A DNA stretch of 64,000 bases, taken from Rugamonas rivuli (GTDB lineage: Bacteria; Pseudomonadota; Gammaproteobacteria; Burkholderiales; Burkholderiaceae_D). Below the pieces are notes generated by a model. It saw only the letters and a program-made list of their open reading frames with translations. It was not told the origin of the DNA and searched no databases. This document shows positions 16,497 through 24,301 of this stretch, piece after piece; positions within the stretch are counted from its first letter, which is position 1, and every line of letters starts with the position of its first letter. The DNA lies in assembly GCF_009380165.1 (NCBI RefSeq), contig NZ_WHUF01000007.1, forward strand, positions 248,001 through 312,000, read 5' to 3'. The position numbers and the translations under genes were made by a program.

Positions 16497-18557
16497 ATGT
16501 CCAAAGCCCCCCAATTCGGTCTTAATGTCCCGCAAAGCGAGGCCGTCATGTACCTGGACGGCCCATGCCTGGTGCTGGCCGGCGCGGGTTCGGGCAAGAC
16601 GCGCGTGATCACGCAGAAGATCGCCCACCTGATCGAGGACCGGGGCTACGATCCGCGCACCATCGCCGCGCTGACCTTCACCAACAAGGCCGCGCTGGAG
16701 ATGCAGGAGCGTATCGCCAAGCTGCTCAAGCAGCCGCGCCAGGCCAAGCAGCTGACGGTGTCGACCTTCCACTCGCTGGGCGTGAAGATCCTGCGCCAGG
16801 AAGCCAACGGCGTCGGCCTCAAGGACCGCTTCTCCATCATGGACGCCGACGATTGCGGCTCGCTGATCCAGGACCTGGCCATCACCACCGACAAGCAGGT
16901 GGTGCGGCGCATCCAGACCGACATCTCGCTGTGGAAGAACGGCCTGGTCGATCCGATGATCGCGCTGGACAAGGCCAAGGACGAGGACGAGGCGCAATCG
17001 GCGCGCATCTACGCCAGCTACGTGGCCACGCTGTCGGCCTACCAGGCGGTGGACTTCGACGACCTGATCCGCCTGCCGGTGGAACTGTTCCGCAACAACG
17101 AGCCTATCCGCGACAAGTGGCAGCGCCGCCTGCGCTACCTGCTGATGGACGAGTACCAGGACACCAACACCTGCCAGTACGAGCTGGTCAAGCTGATGGT
17201 GACGGGCGTCGGCAAGAAGCCGATGTTCACCGCCGTGGGCGACGACGACCAGGCGATCTACGCCTGGCGCGGCGCGTCGGTGGAAAACCTGAAGACGCTG
17301 CAGACCGACTTCCCCGACCTGGCGGTGATCAAGCTGGAGCAGAACTACCGCTCCACCACCCGCATCCTGCAAGCGGCCAACGCGGTGATCGGCAACAACC
17401 CCAAGCTGTTCGAGAAATCGCTGTGGTCCGAGCACGGCCTCGGCGAGCCGATCAAGGTGCTGGGCATGGCCAACGACGACCAGGAAGCCGAGCAGGTGGC
17501 GATCATGATTTCGGCCGACCATTTCGAACGCAAGAACAAGTGGTCCGACTACGCCATCCTGTATCGCGGCAACCACCAGGCGCGCATCATCGAGCAGTGC
17601 CTGCGCAAGGAACGCATCCCGTACACGATCTCCGGCGGCCAGAGCTTCTTCGACAAGGCCGAGATCAAGGACATCATCAGCTATCTGCGCCTGCTGGCCA
17701 ACACCGACGACGATCCGGCCTTCATCCGCGCCGTCACCACGCCACGGCGCGGCGTCGGCCAGTCGACCATGGAAACGCTGGGCACCTTCTCCGGACAATG
17801 GCAGTGTTCGCTGTTCGAGGCGGTGTTCAAGGGCGGCATCGAAGCTTTGCTGACCGACCGGCAACTGGGCCCGCTGCGCGACTTCTGCAATTTCATCAAC
17901 AACCTCGAAGCGCGCGCCAGCCGGCCTGGCCCGAGCGGCAGCGGCGACAACGCGGCCCAGGTGCTGGACGATTTGCTGGAAGCGATCAACTACGAATCCT
18001 ATCTGTACGATATGTTCGACGAGCGCGCGGCCCAGGGCAAGTGGCAGAACGTGCTGGAGTTCACCAACTGGCTGAAGGAGCGCGGCCGTGGCGGCAAGGA
18101 CCGCGACAGCGAAGAGAAGAACGTGCTGGAGCTGACGCAGATGGTGGCGCTGATGTCCATGCTCGAAGGCCAGGACGAGGATCCGGACGCGGTGCGCATG
18201 TCGACGCTGCATGCGTCGAAGGGACTGGAGTATCCGCACGTGTTCCTGGTCGGCGTCGAGGAAGGCATCCTGCCGCACAAGGGCGATGCCGATGCGCCGG
18301 CCGAGACCATCGCCGCCCGCGTGCAGGAAGAGCGGCGCCTGATGTACGTCGGCATCACGCGCGCGCAGCGCACGCTGCAGATCACCTGGTGCAAGAAGCG
18401 CAAGCGCGCGGGCGAGCAGGTGCATTGCGATCCGTCGCGCTTCATCAAGGAGATGGAGCTCGACGTCGGCACCGCCGTGCCGGCCGAGTCCGAAGTGATG
18501 ACGCCGAAGGAGCGGCTGGCACGCATGAAGGAACTATTAACCACACCGAAGACGTAA
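16497..18557 (+). CDS. rep: ATP-dependent DNA helicase Rep
   Basis: A 686-residue UvrD/Rep-type superfamily 1A helicase that moves 3'-to-5' on single strands and clears proteins ahead of replication forks. The Q motif (LNVPQSEAV) and Walker A (LAGAGSGKTRVI) fall within the first 35 residues. These are followed by TFTNKAALEM, the DEYQDTN box, GDDDQAIYAWRGA, LEQNYRST, VRMSTLHASKGLEYPHVFL and EERRLMYVGITRAQ. The length fits Rep (about 670) better than UvrD (about 720), and the C-terminus lacks the UvrD-type extension. Its presence about 8 kb from priA is consistent with an origin-proximal replication neighbourhood, but that is inference. Confidence 0.92.
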   Translation: MSKAPQFGLNVPQSEAVMYLDGPCLVLAGAGSGKTRVITQKIAHLIEDRGYDPRTIAALTFTNKAALEMQERIAKLLKQPRQAKQLTVSTFHSLGVKILRQEANGVGLKDRFSIMDADDCGSLIQDLAITTDKQVVRRIQTDISLWKNGLVDPMIALDKAKDEDEAQSARIYASYVATLSAYQAVDFDDLIRLPVELFRNNEPIRDKWQRRLRYLLMDEYQDTNTCQYELVKLMVTGVGKKPMFTAVGDDDQAIYAWRGASVENLKTLQTDFPDLAVIKLEQNYRSTTRILQAANAVIGNNPKLFEKSLWSEHGLGEPIKVLGMANDDQEAEQVAIMISADHFERKNKWSDYAILYRGNHQARIIEQCLRKERIPYTISGGQSFFDKAEIKDIISYLRLLANTDDDPAFIRAVTTPRRGVGQSTMETLGTFSGQWQCSLFEAVFKGGIEALLTDRQLGPLRDFCNFINNLEARASRPGPSGSGDNAAQVLDDLLEAINYESYLYDMFDERAAQGKWQNVLEFTNWLKERGRGGKDRDSEEKNVLELTQMVALMSMLEGQDEDPDAVRMSTLHASKGLEYPHVFLVGVEEGILPHKGDADAPAETIAARVQEERRLMYVGITRAQRTLQITWCKKRKRAGEQVHCDPSRFIKEMELDVGTAVPAESEVMTPKERLARMKELLTTPKT

Positions 18558-18610
18558 TCGGGCTGGCCTTGTGCTAGCATCGGCTTGTGCCGTCCTGGCG
18601 CGATACCGAC

Positions 18611-18624
18611 GGAGGTGATCCTTG
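18611..18624 (+). promoter_or_regulatory. Unusually long Shine-Dalgarno deciding a TTG start
   Basis: GGAGGTGATCC at 18611-18621 is complementary over about 11 bases to the canonical 3' end of 16S rRNA and directly precedes TTG at 18622. It supports TTG as the real start and predicts very strong ribosome binding. Confidence 0.75.
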
Positions 18625-19077
18625 CGTACCCCACTCATTGCGTCTCTCGTTTTCGCCTGCGCCCTGCTGCCGATGGCACATGCCGCAGAGTTCGCCACCA
18701 AGCCGGAAGCCGAGGCGATGGTGCACAAGGGCTTGAAGTTTTTGAAGGCCAACGGCAAGGACAAAACCTACGCCGAGATCAGCAAGAAGGACGGCCAGTT
18801 CAGCGACCGCGACCTGTACCTGACCGTGTACGGCCTCGACGGCGTGGTGCGCGCGCACGGCGCCAACGCCAAGATGATCGGCAAGAACCTGATGGAAATT
18901 AAGGACGTCGACGGCAAGGCCTTCGTCAAGGAGCGCGTCGAGCTGGCGAAGAAAAAGCAGCCGTTCTGGCAGGACTACAAGTTCACCAATCCGACCAGCG
19001 GCCAGATCGAACCCAAGGCCATGTATTGCGTGCCGGAAGACGATCTGGTGGTCTGCGGCGGGGTCTACCTCAAGTAA
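18622..19077 (+). CDS. Secreted single Cache-domain protein
   Basis: A 151-residue exported protein. Residues 1-21 form a signal peptide (hydrophobic core IASLVFACALLPM, cleavage after AHA). The rest resembles a small Cache-type sensor fold: KKDGQFSDRDLYLTVYGLDG, then RAHGANAKMIGKN, the type found free in the periplasm or in methyl-accepting receptors. No membrane anchor or output domain is present, so it is a free periplasmic ligand binder. The TTG start is supported by an exceptional ribosome-binding site; the next methionine would delete the signal peptide. It follows rep by 64 bp. Confidence 0.8.
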   Translation: MRTPLIASLVFACALLPMAHAAEFATKPEAEAMVHKGLKFLKANGKDKTYAEISKKDGQFSDRDLYLTVYGLDGVVRAHGANAKMIGKNLMEIKDVDGKAFVKERVELAKKKQPFWQDYKFTNPTSGQIEPKAMYCVPEDDLVVCGGVYLK

Positions 19078-19114
19078 GGCGGTAGAATGCGTGCTTTCCA
19101 GCAGGGAGTATGCC

Positions 19115-19330
19115 GTGAGCACCACCGAAGACCGCTTCATCGATATTGAAATCAAACTGGCGCACCAGGAGCACATCGTGGAGTCGCTGAACCAGCGCGT
19201 CTACGAGCAACAGCAGCAGATCGACAAGCTGGAGCAGATGTGCGCGGCGCTGGTCCAGCATGTGCGCGACCAGGCCCAAAGCAGCGGAGGCGGCGGCGCG
19301 CTGGCGCACGAACCGCCACCGCATTACTGA
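19115..19330 (+). CDS. slyX: SlyX family protein
   Basis: A 71-residue coiled-coil protein of the SlyX family (TTEDRFIDIEIKLAHQEHIV, then LNQRVYEQQQQIDKLEQM), usually a short dimeric helix hairpin of unknown function. The GTG at 19115 is chosen because GGGAG sits six bases upstream and family members start at this point; a GTG at 19091 would add eight residues. The last 15 residues (Gly run, EPPPHY) are family-typical disordered tail. Confidence 0.88.
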   Translation: MSTTEDRFIDIEIKLAHQEHIVESLNQRVYEQQQQIDKLEQMCAALVQHVRDQAQSSGGGGALAHEPPPHY

Positions 19331-19344
19331 TCAGGCCAATACGG

Positions 19345-19812
19345 TTACGCCAGTACGGCCCGCAGTGCTTCGACCACGATCGCATGGTCTTCCGCCTGGC
19401 GCAGGCCGGAGACGGTGGCCGTGCCGATCAGGCCGACATTCCTGACCACGACCGGGAAGGAACCGCCGTACGGCGCGTATTCCTTCGGGTCCAGATATTT
19501 CACATCCTCGAACACCACGCCGCGATTTTTATAATCGGTGCCGATGTGGAAGGAGCAGCGGCCGAAGCGCGTCACCACATTGCTCTTGCGGCGTATCCAG
19601 TCGGCCTGGTCCGGCGTGGCGCCCTGCATCGCGTGATGGAACAGCACCTTGCCGTTGACGGTGACGTTGACCGTGACGCTCTTGTCGCGCTGCCTGGCCA
19701 GCTCGATCACTTTCAAGCCCAGCGCCAGCGCGGTGTCGCTGGTGAAGGTGGTGAATTGCAATTCCTTTTCCTGCAGCGCCAGGGTTTCCAGCAGCTCGGC
19801 GTAGTTTTCCAT
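19345..19812 (-). CDS. UPF0303 / heme-degrading-domain protein
   Basis: A 155-residue cytoplasmic protein of the UPF0303 (YBR137W/HbpS-like) fold. It starts MENYAELLETLALQEKELQF and carries the conserved WIRRKSNVVTRFGRCSF stretch and a GGSFPV loop. Family members are annotated as heme-degrading-domain proteins, but activity is not established for most. The ATG at 19812 matches family starts; the in-frame upstream extension is low-complexity and unlikely. It converges on slyX with a 14 bp gap and lies downstream of the Sel1/TonB gene on the same strand. Confidence 0.85.
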   Translation of the reverse strand: MENYAELLETLALQEKELQFTTFTSDTALALGLKVIELARQRDKSVTVNVTVNGKVLFHHAMQGATPDQADWIRRKSNVVTRFGRCSFHIGTDYKNRGVVFEDVKYLDPKEYAPYGGSFPVVVRNVGLIGTATVSGLRQAEDHAIVVEALRAVLA

Positions 19813-19861
19813 TCTTGATCCTTGTCCGGTACAAGACGGCAGTGTAGCCGAGCCGCCCGGA

Positions 19862-21496
19862 TTAGCGGAAGACGAATCGCGGGCCGGCGGCCCGTTGCTC
19901 GGCCTTCTCCCGCCACTGCTGGGCTTGCGCCGCATCCGGCTTGAGGCCCAGCTCGCCTTTTTCGTAAGCGGTAGCCAGGCGGCGCATGGCGGACAGGAAG
20001 TTCAGCTCGGCCGAACGCCGGTACATATCGACCGCGTCCGACGCGCTTTTCGGCACGGCGCGGCCGGCCTCGGTCAGCATCGCCAGGCGATACAGGCCGT
20101 CCGCATTGTTTTGCGCGGCGGAAGCCTGGTACAGCGAGGCCGCCTTGCTCAAGTCCTTGGCCATGCCCTTGCCCTGTTCGTACATGCCGCCCAGCGCGGC
20201 CTGCGCGTTGCCGTTGCCCTGGGCGACGGCGCGCGTGTACCAGTCGCGCGCGGCGGCATAGTCCTGCGCCACGCCGCTGCCGATTTCAAAGGCATAGCCG
20301 ATGTTGTTCTGGGCGACGGGGCTGCCGGTCTTGGCGGCGGTGCGCTGGAACGCCAGGCCCTGGACCGGATCGGCCTTCTCGCCGAGCAGGCCGTAGGTCA
20401 GCACGATGCCCCAGCGGATTTGCGAGGCGGTGTCGCCGTCCTGCGCGGCCTGGCGCAGGTAGCGCGCGCCTTCCTCGTCGCTGTGGAACACGCCTTCGCC
20501 GCGCAGGTACATGGAGGACAGATCGCGCTCGGCGGCGGGATTGTGTTGGGCAGCGGCCCGTTCCAGCCATTGCTGCGCCAGCGGCAGGTCTTTCTCCACG
20601 CCCCGGCCATACAGGTAGAACATGCCCAGATTGGCCTGGCCCCATGCATGGCCGCCTTCGGCCGCCTTGCGGTACCACTCGGCCGCGACGGCGCGGTCGA
20701 GCGGCACGCCGCGGCCGTAGGCGTGCAACAGGCCGATATTGTTTTCCGCCTGATGGTCGCCTTGCTCGGCCGCCTTCAGATACCAGTCCATCGCCTGCGC
20801 ATAGTCTTGCGTGACGCCGTTGCCGTGCTCGTAGCGGTAGCCCGTTTCAACCTGCGCTTGCACGTGGCCGGCTTCGGCGGCCTTGTGGTACCAGATCGCG
20901 GCTTCGACCTGGTTGGATGGCGCGCTGCGGCCGGTGGCCAGCCGCAAGCCCAGCAGATACTGTGCTTCCGGCAGGCTGTGATCCAGCAGCGTGCGGAACT
21001 GGCCCAACGTCACGGCCTGGTTGGCTTCGCCGTTGCTGTAGGCCTTGGCCAGCTGGTACAGCGCATCGGCATCGCCGGCCAGCGCGGCGTCGCGGTACTG
21101 GTTGACCGCCGCCAGGTCGGGCTTCAAGGTGGACGGGCCGTCCAGCGTCCAGACGTACTGCATCTGCTGCCAGGCGCTGACGGGCTTGCCGTCCACCATG
21201 CCGGGCTTGAAGCGGCACGAGCGCAGGCCGGTCACGGCCGCGTCGTCCAGCAGCGGGAAGCCGCTGGAGCTGGTGATTTTGGCGTCGGCGACGCTGCCGT
21301 CGGTGCCGATCAGGAAGGCCAGCGTGACGGTTCCGGTCTGTTCCTTGCGCAGTGCTTCCTTCGGCCAGACCGGCTTGGCGCAGCCCTCGAAATCCGCAGT
21401 CCTGAGCTTGGGCGCATCGGCAGCGCAGGTGCCCAGCGAAACCGCGATGCCCAGTGCCGCAGCCAGCAAGCGTCGGGTGGAAAAAGTCTGGGCCAT
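19862..21496 (-). CDS. Exported TonB-C domain plus Sel1-repeat protein
   Basis: A 544-residue periplasmic protein. A signal peptide covers residues 1-26 (LLAAALGIAVSLGTCAADA). A TonB C-terminal-like domain follows at about 30-115 (CAKPVWPKEALRKEQTGTVT, SSGFPLLDDAAVTGLRSCRF), and then about ten Sel1-like repeats run from residue 140 to 530 (for example AIWYHKAAEAGHVQAQVETG, AMDWYLKAAEQGDHQAENNI). Sel1 arrays are protein-binding alpha solenoids. There is no N-terminal membrane anchor or proline-rich linker as in true TonB, so it is not an energy transducer; it probably acts as an envelope scaffold. It is monocistronic. Confidence 0.85.
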   Translation of the reverse strand: MAQTFSTRRLLAAALGIAVSLGTCAADAPKLRTADFEGCAKPVWPKEALRKEQTGTVTLAFLIGTDGSVADAKITSSSGFPLLDDAAVTGLRSCRFKPGMVDGKPVSAWQQMQYVWTLDGPSTLKPDLAAVNQYRDAALAGDADALYQLAKAYSNGEANQAVTLGQFRTLLDHSLPEAQYLLGLRLATGRSAPSNQVEAAIWYHKAAEAGHVQAQVETGYRYEHGNGVTQDYAQAMDWYLKAAEQGDHQAENNIGLLHAYGRGVPLDRAVAAEWYRKAAEGGHAWGQANLGMFYLYGRGVEKDLPLAQQWLERAAAQHNPAAERDLSSMYLRGEGVFHSDEEGARYLRQAAQDGDTASQIRWGIVLTYGLLGEKADPVQGLAFQRTAAKTGSPVAQNNIGYAFEIGSGVAQDYAAARDWYTRAVAQGNGNAQAALGGMYEQGKGMAKDLSKAASLYQASAAQNNADGLYRLAMLTEAGRAVPKSASDAVDMYRRSAELNFLSAMRRLATAYEKGELGLKPDAAQAQQWREKAEQRAAGPRFVFR

Positions 21497-21668
21497 AGCG
21501 TATCCTTAATGTTTCATATTTGAAAACAGGCAGGATAGGTGCAAAGTCGTTCCTTGTCCATTACGGGCAGGATAGGTGCGGCGGCGTCCATCGTGCGTGT
21601 CGAATTTCCAGGGCGTCGTTCGTCGTAGGGATGGAGGGACGTCCTTCACACTCACAGGAGCAACGATC

Positions 21669-22115
21669 ATGACTACGAATACTGTACAACTGCACCGCGT
21701 TTTCAAATCCAAGGCCGACCGGGTTTACCGCGCCTTCCTGGACGCCGCCGCGCTGGCCAAGTGGCTGCCGCCGCATGGCTTTACCAACACCGTGCATGCG
21801 CTGGACGCCAAGGTCGGCGGCAGCTACCGCATGTCGTTCACCAACTTCACCACCGGCGGGCAGCACAGCTTCGGCGGCGAGTATCTGGAGCTGGTGCCGA
21901 ACGAGCGCCTGGTCTACACCGGTACTTTTGATGACCCGAATCTGCCGGGCGCGATGAAGACCACGGTGACGCTGCGCGACGTGTTCTGCGGCGTGGAGTT
22001 GAAGGTGGTACAGGAGGGGATACCGTCGGTGATCCCGGTGGAGGCGTGCTACCTGGGCTGGCAGGAATCGCTGGTGCTGCTGGCGCAGCTGGTGGAGCCT
22101 GAGATACGCGAGTGA
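21669..22115 (+). CDS. SRPBCC (AHSA1-like) domain protein
   Basis: A 148-residue soluble protein of the activator-of-Hsp90-ATPase-1-like START superfamily: VFKSKADRVYRAFLDAAALA, LPPHGFTNTVHALDAKVGG, GGEYLELVPNERLVYT. The ATG at 21669 is preceded by AGGAG about ten bases upstream. Members often bind small hydrophobic ligands; no specific function is known. It is a lone plus-strand gene ending just before the convergent coiled-coil gene. Confidence 0.88.
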   Translation: MTTNTVQLHRVFKSKADRVYRAFLDAAALAKWLPPHGFTNTVHALDAKVGGSYRMSFTNFTTGGQHSFGGEYLELVPNERLVYTGTFDDPNLPGAMKTTVTLRDVFCGVELKVVQEGIPSVIPVEACYLGWQESLVLLAQLVEPEIRE

Positions 22116-22129
22116 TGCCGGCTAGCGCA

Positions 22130-22486
22130 TTAGAGCAGGCCGAAGAGTTTCACGACCAAGCTCATCGTGCCCAGGGCTGTGCTCAGGCAGATGCTTAGCA
22201 GAATGCGGAAGTCGACGGTGCGTATCTTTGTCAGTTGCTCATGCACGCGAACAAACTCGGCATGTACACGAGCAAATTCTGCATCCACACGAGTGAAGTT
22301 GGCATCCACACGAACGAAGCCGACGTCCGTACGAACGAAGCCGGCGTCCGTGCGGACGAATCCAGCCAGCATTTCCTCGCGCAGATCCTGTACAGCCTTG
22401 CCTTGGTAGTCGATCGCCGTCTCAAGGTGCGCAACACGTTTGGCGATGCGGTGTTGTTCCTGCTGGGGTTGATTATTGCCATTCAT
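22130..22486 (-). CDS. Tail-anchored coiled-coil protein with heptad repeats
   Basis: A 118-residue protein of unknown function. Residues 43-84 consist of six tandem heptads (FVRTDAG, FVRTDVG, FVRVDAN, FTRVDAE, FARVHAE, FVRVHEQ), visible in the DNA as a 21-bp periodicity. The C-terminus is one hydrophobic segment (ILLSICLSTALGTMSLVVKL), so the coiled coil probably projects into the cytoplasm from the inner membrane. The ATG at 22486 is chosen because GAGGAG lies six bases upstream; longer in-frame starts exist. It resembles DUF1640-like proteins with repeated FxRVD units. Confidence 0.7.
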   Translation of the reverse strand: MNGNNQPQQEQHRIAKRVAHLETAIDYQGKAVQDLREEMLAGFVRTDAGFVRTDVGFVRVDANFTRVDAEFARVHAEFVRVHEQLTKIRTVDFRILLSICLSTALGTMSLVVKLFGLL

Positions 22487-22639
22487 GGTGGACTCCTCTG
22501 CGGCATCCATCACTTTACGCCAGCATGCATGCGCAGCATAGCGCACACGATTGATGCAGCTCTGAACGCTACGGCTGCCCCCGGCAGCGAAGGATTCGGT
22601 TAAGCTTGCCGTAATTTTTTAAGATGAGTGGGAGCAGGC

Positions 22640-22849
22640 ATGGGCAAGGGCAGGTTGGAAGCATTCAGCGATGGCGTCATCGCCATCATCATCACCATCA
22701 TGGTGCTGGAACTGAAGGTGCCGCATGGTGCGGATTGGGCGGCGTTGCAGCCTTTGTGGCCGGTGTTCCTCAGCTATGTGCTGAGCTTCATCTACGTCGG
22801 CATCTACTGGAACAAGCTTCAGTATAGAAATAACCCACCTGAATTTTGA
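22640..22849 (+). pseudogene. TMEM175/DUF1211 channel gene, 5' fragment (interrupted)
   Basis: N-terminal part of a prokaryotic TMEM175-family potassium channel: MGKGRLEAFSDGVIAIIITI contains the RxxxFSD gating signature of the first helix, followed by the second helix up to YVGIYW. Host coding sequence ends at the TGGAA at 22808-22812; the last 12 codons before the stop come from the inserted element. The missing part lies at 29321-29702 and rejoins in frame across TGGAA, giving an intact protein of about 184 residues. The truncated product has about two of the six expected helices and should not form a channel. Confidence 0.92.
22808..22812. other. attL core
   Basis: TGGAA, left copy of the crossover core. 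The host half-site lies to the left (TMEM175 codons) and the element arm begins CAAGCTTCAGTATAG. Confidence 0.85.
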
Positions 22850-23698
22850 CTATTTTTCCCTGTCCAAACTCTCCAACCGCTTACAGGGCGTTGTATGACC
22901 CCTCTACAGGCAAAACCTTGCTTAGGTGGTACACACCTAGCCAATCGACATCTGCACCCCTCTAATCGCTTTGTTGACGAAACGGATTGCAACCGTACAA
23001 TTCAGATGTACTTGAACGTTGTATTGCTCAAATTCGGTTGTGCTCTGTCTAATCAACAGACAACCCCTCGATTTGCTTAATTTTTGTGCGAATAATTTGG
23101 GTGTTTGATCAAGCCGGATGTCTACCCACTATGACATAGACGTTTGCAAAATGGAGTGATGGTGTCGATAATTGCAAAAAATGAATTGTTGTTATTTAAG
23201 ATATCGACAAATATGTTGACTTCATGCTATAATTCGTGGTATGGAAATTTGTATGAAAATTGACGGTCAACGGGGGGTAACTCTGCAAAGACACGTCGCC
23301 CTTCCCGGAAATAAGAGCGCGCAAAGTGAGCCGGGTATTAGAGGGGGTGCCATCACGGTCCGGCACGGTCAATCAATCTGGGGCGCAGTTCAGTAACAAT
23401 ACCCCAGACTCTTGCACCAACACACAGAATACTCAGCAGGCAGCCCCCACGGTCAATGGTAATCACATCATGGTGAGCCGGGTACGTGAGACAAGCTGTG
23501 ACAACCCACCTACGGGTTAAATCCAATTCTAACGTGAAAAAGCAAGTCGCTACTGGCGTGATTGAGCCAATTCCCTTCAGCATTTGAACCGTCTTTTTGC
23601 ATCAGCAAATGTGGTCCTATGGCTCAGGGAAGGGGATCAACACGTACATACACCTGTTGAACAGGCACATACACGTAACGTAACCCAAGAAGGAGAGC
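22813..23698. other. Gene-poor left end of the element
   Basis: About 0.88 kb with no convincing gene. It holds an inverted repeat TAGGTG/CACCTA at 22923-22937, TGTCGATA/TATCGACA at 23163-23170 and 23202-23209 (overlapping a promoter), a CTGGGG/CCCCAG hairpin at 23378-23407, a 12-bp direct repeat GTGAGCCGGGTA at about 23327 and 23473, and three copies of ACGGTCAA (about 23263, 23385, 23450). A 64-codon GTG frame at 23326-23520 lacks a ribosome-binding site and conserved character. The stretch may be a transcribed non-coding leader or a cis-acting region. Confidence 0.5.
23204..23233 (+). promoter_or_regulatory. Candidate sigma-70 promoter with flanking inverted repeat
   Basis: TCGACA at 23204-23209, an 18-bp spacer and a perfect TATAAT at 23228-23233. 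The -35 overlaps the right arm of TGTCGATA/TATCGACA, an arrangement expected for a repressor operator. It would read rightward into the gene-poor leader and the two small genes. Confidence 0.55.
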
Positions 23699-23920
23699 AT
23701 GACCAGCATCGAGCAAGCACGCAATCGAATCACAGAAAGCTACGTCATTCACTGTGTAGACACTGGCCTGAGTCCAGAGCAAATAGCCGGATATCTTAAC
23801 CAACGCATCCGATCATCAACCACCTACCCATTCAACGAGCAAGCGGTAGAGCAGCTTCTGCAAGCCTACGGCTTCCAAAGTTATGCAGCAGGGTTCCAAG
23901 TCGAACCGACAGAGCACTAA
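23699..23920 (+). CDS. Small HTH-like protein A of the element
   Basis: A 73-residue protein of unknown function. The ATG is preceded by AAGAAGGAGAGC, a strong ribosome-binding site. The core GLSPEQIAGYLNQR followed by FNEQAVEQLLQAYGF follows the pattern G-x-S-x-x-x-I-A-x-x-L-N, then an aromatic residue and V-x-x-L-L. That pattern is seen in the DNA-binding linker of serine recombinases, including the element's own small recombinase ([15 protein letters not shown]). It lacks a catalytic domain. It may be a regulator or a recombination directionality factor; this is inference. Confidence 0.6.
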   Translation: MTSIEQARNRITESYVIHCVDTGLSPEQIAGYLNQRIRSSTTYPFNEQAVEQLLQAYGFQSYAAGFQVEPTEH

Positions 23921-23943
23921 CCAACCAACCCAAGGACGAAAAC

Positions 23944-24027
23944 ATGAAAACACAACTTATCAATCAAATGCAAAGGAGTAGCAACTATGTCATACGATGC
24001 GTACATCGAGAAATGCAAAGCCCCTAA
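23944..24027 (+). CDS. 27-residue leader peptide overlapping the next gene
   Basis: ATG at 23944 preceded by AAGGACG five bases upstream. The peptide ends at 24027, 41 bases inside the following gene and in a different frame. The ribosome-binding site of the following gene lies within this leader, so translation of the leader could uncover or block it. Confidence 0.4.
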   Translation: MKTQLINQMQRSSNYVIRCVHREMQSP

Positions 24028-24298
24028 GGCCAAGGCCAAGGTTCACAATATCGTTCACCACCTACTAATCGGTATCCGCAAGGGATACACCAGTCAGTAC
24101 CTCGCTGACCGCCTCAATCAGTTCAAGGTCTACACACTGATGGCAAAGCACTGGACCGCAAACAGCGTCCAGATGCAACTACTGAAAATGAAACGCTTCG
24201 ACAACGACTCATCGCTCGCATGGGGTTTTGCACACGCGCTCTCGACAGGATTGGCAACCGAAGATGATCTGGAACTACTCGCATCGCGAGTGCGTTAG
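23987..24298 (+). CDS. Small HTH-like protein B of the element
   Basis: A 103-residue protein of unknown function with an AAAGGAG ribosome-binding site ahead of ATG 23987. The segment GYTSQYLADRLNQFK, then HWTANSVQMQLLKM, follows the same arrangement as protein A and as the recombinase helix-turn-helix region (G-x-T-x-x-x-L-A-x-x-L-N, then W and V-x-x-x-L). The N-terminus is lysine-rich (KCKAPKAKAK), which suits nucleic-acid binding. It lies 66 bp after protein A in the same direction and converges with the AbiTii gene 3 bp later. Confidence 0.6.
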   Translation: MSYDAYIEKCKAPKAKAKVHNIVHHLLIGIRKGYTSQYLADRLNQFKVYTLMAKHWTANSVQMQLLKMKRFDNDSSLAWGFAHALSTGLATEDDLELLASRVR

Positions 24299-24301
24299 GA
24301 C

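Noticed and set aside
23326-23520. 64-residue GTG frame in the left end of the element
   Set aside because: There is no ribosome-binding site; the product is polar and low in conserved character, and the direct repeat GTGAGCCGGGTA lies at its start and near its end. A non-coding role is as likely.
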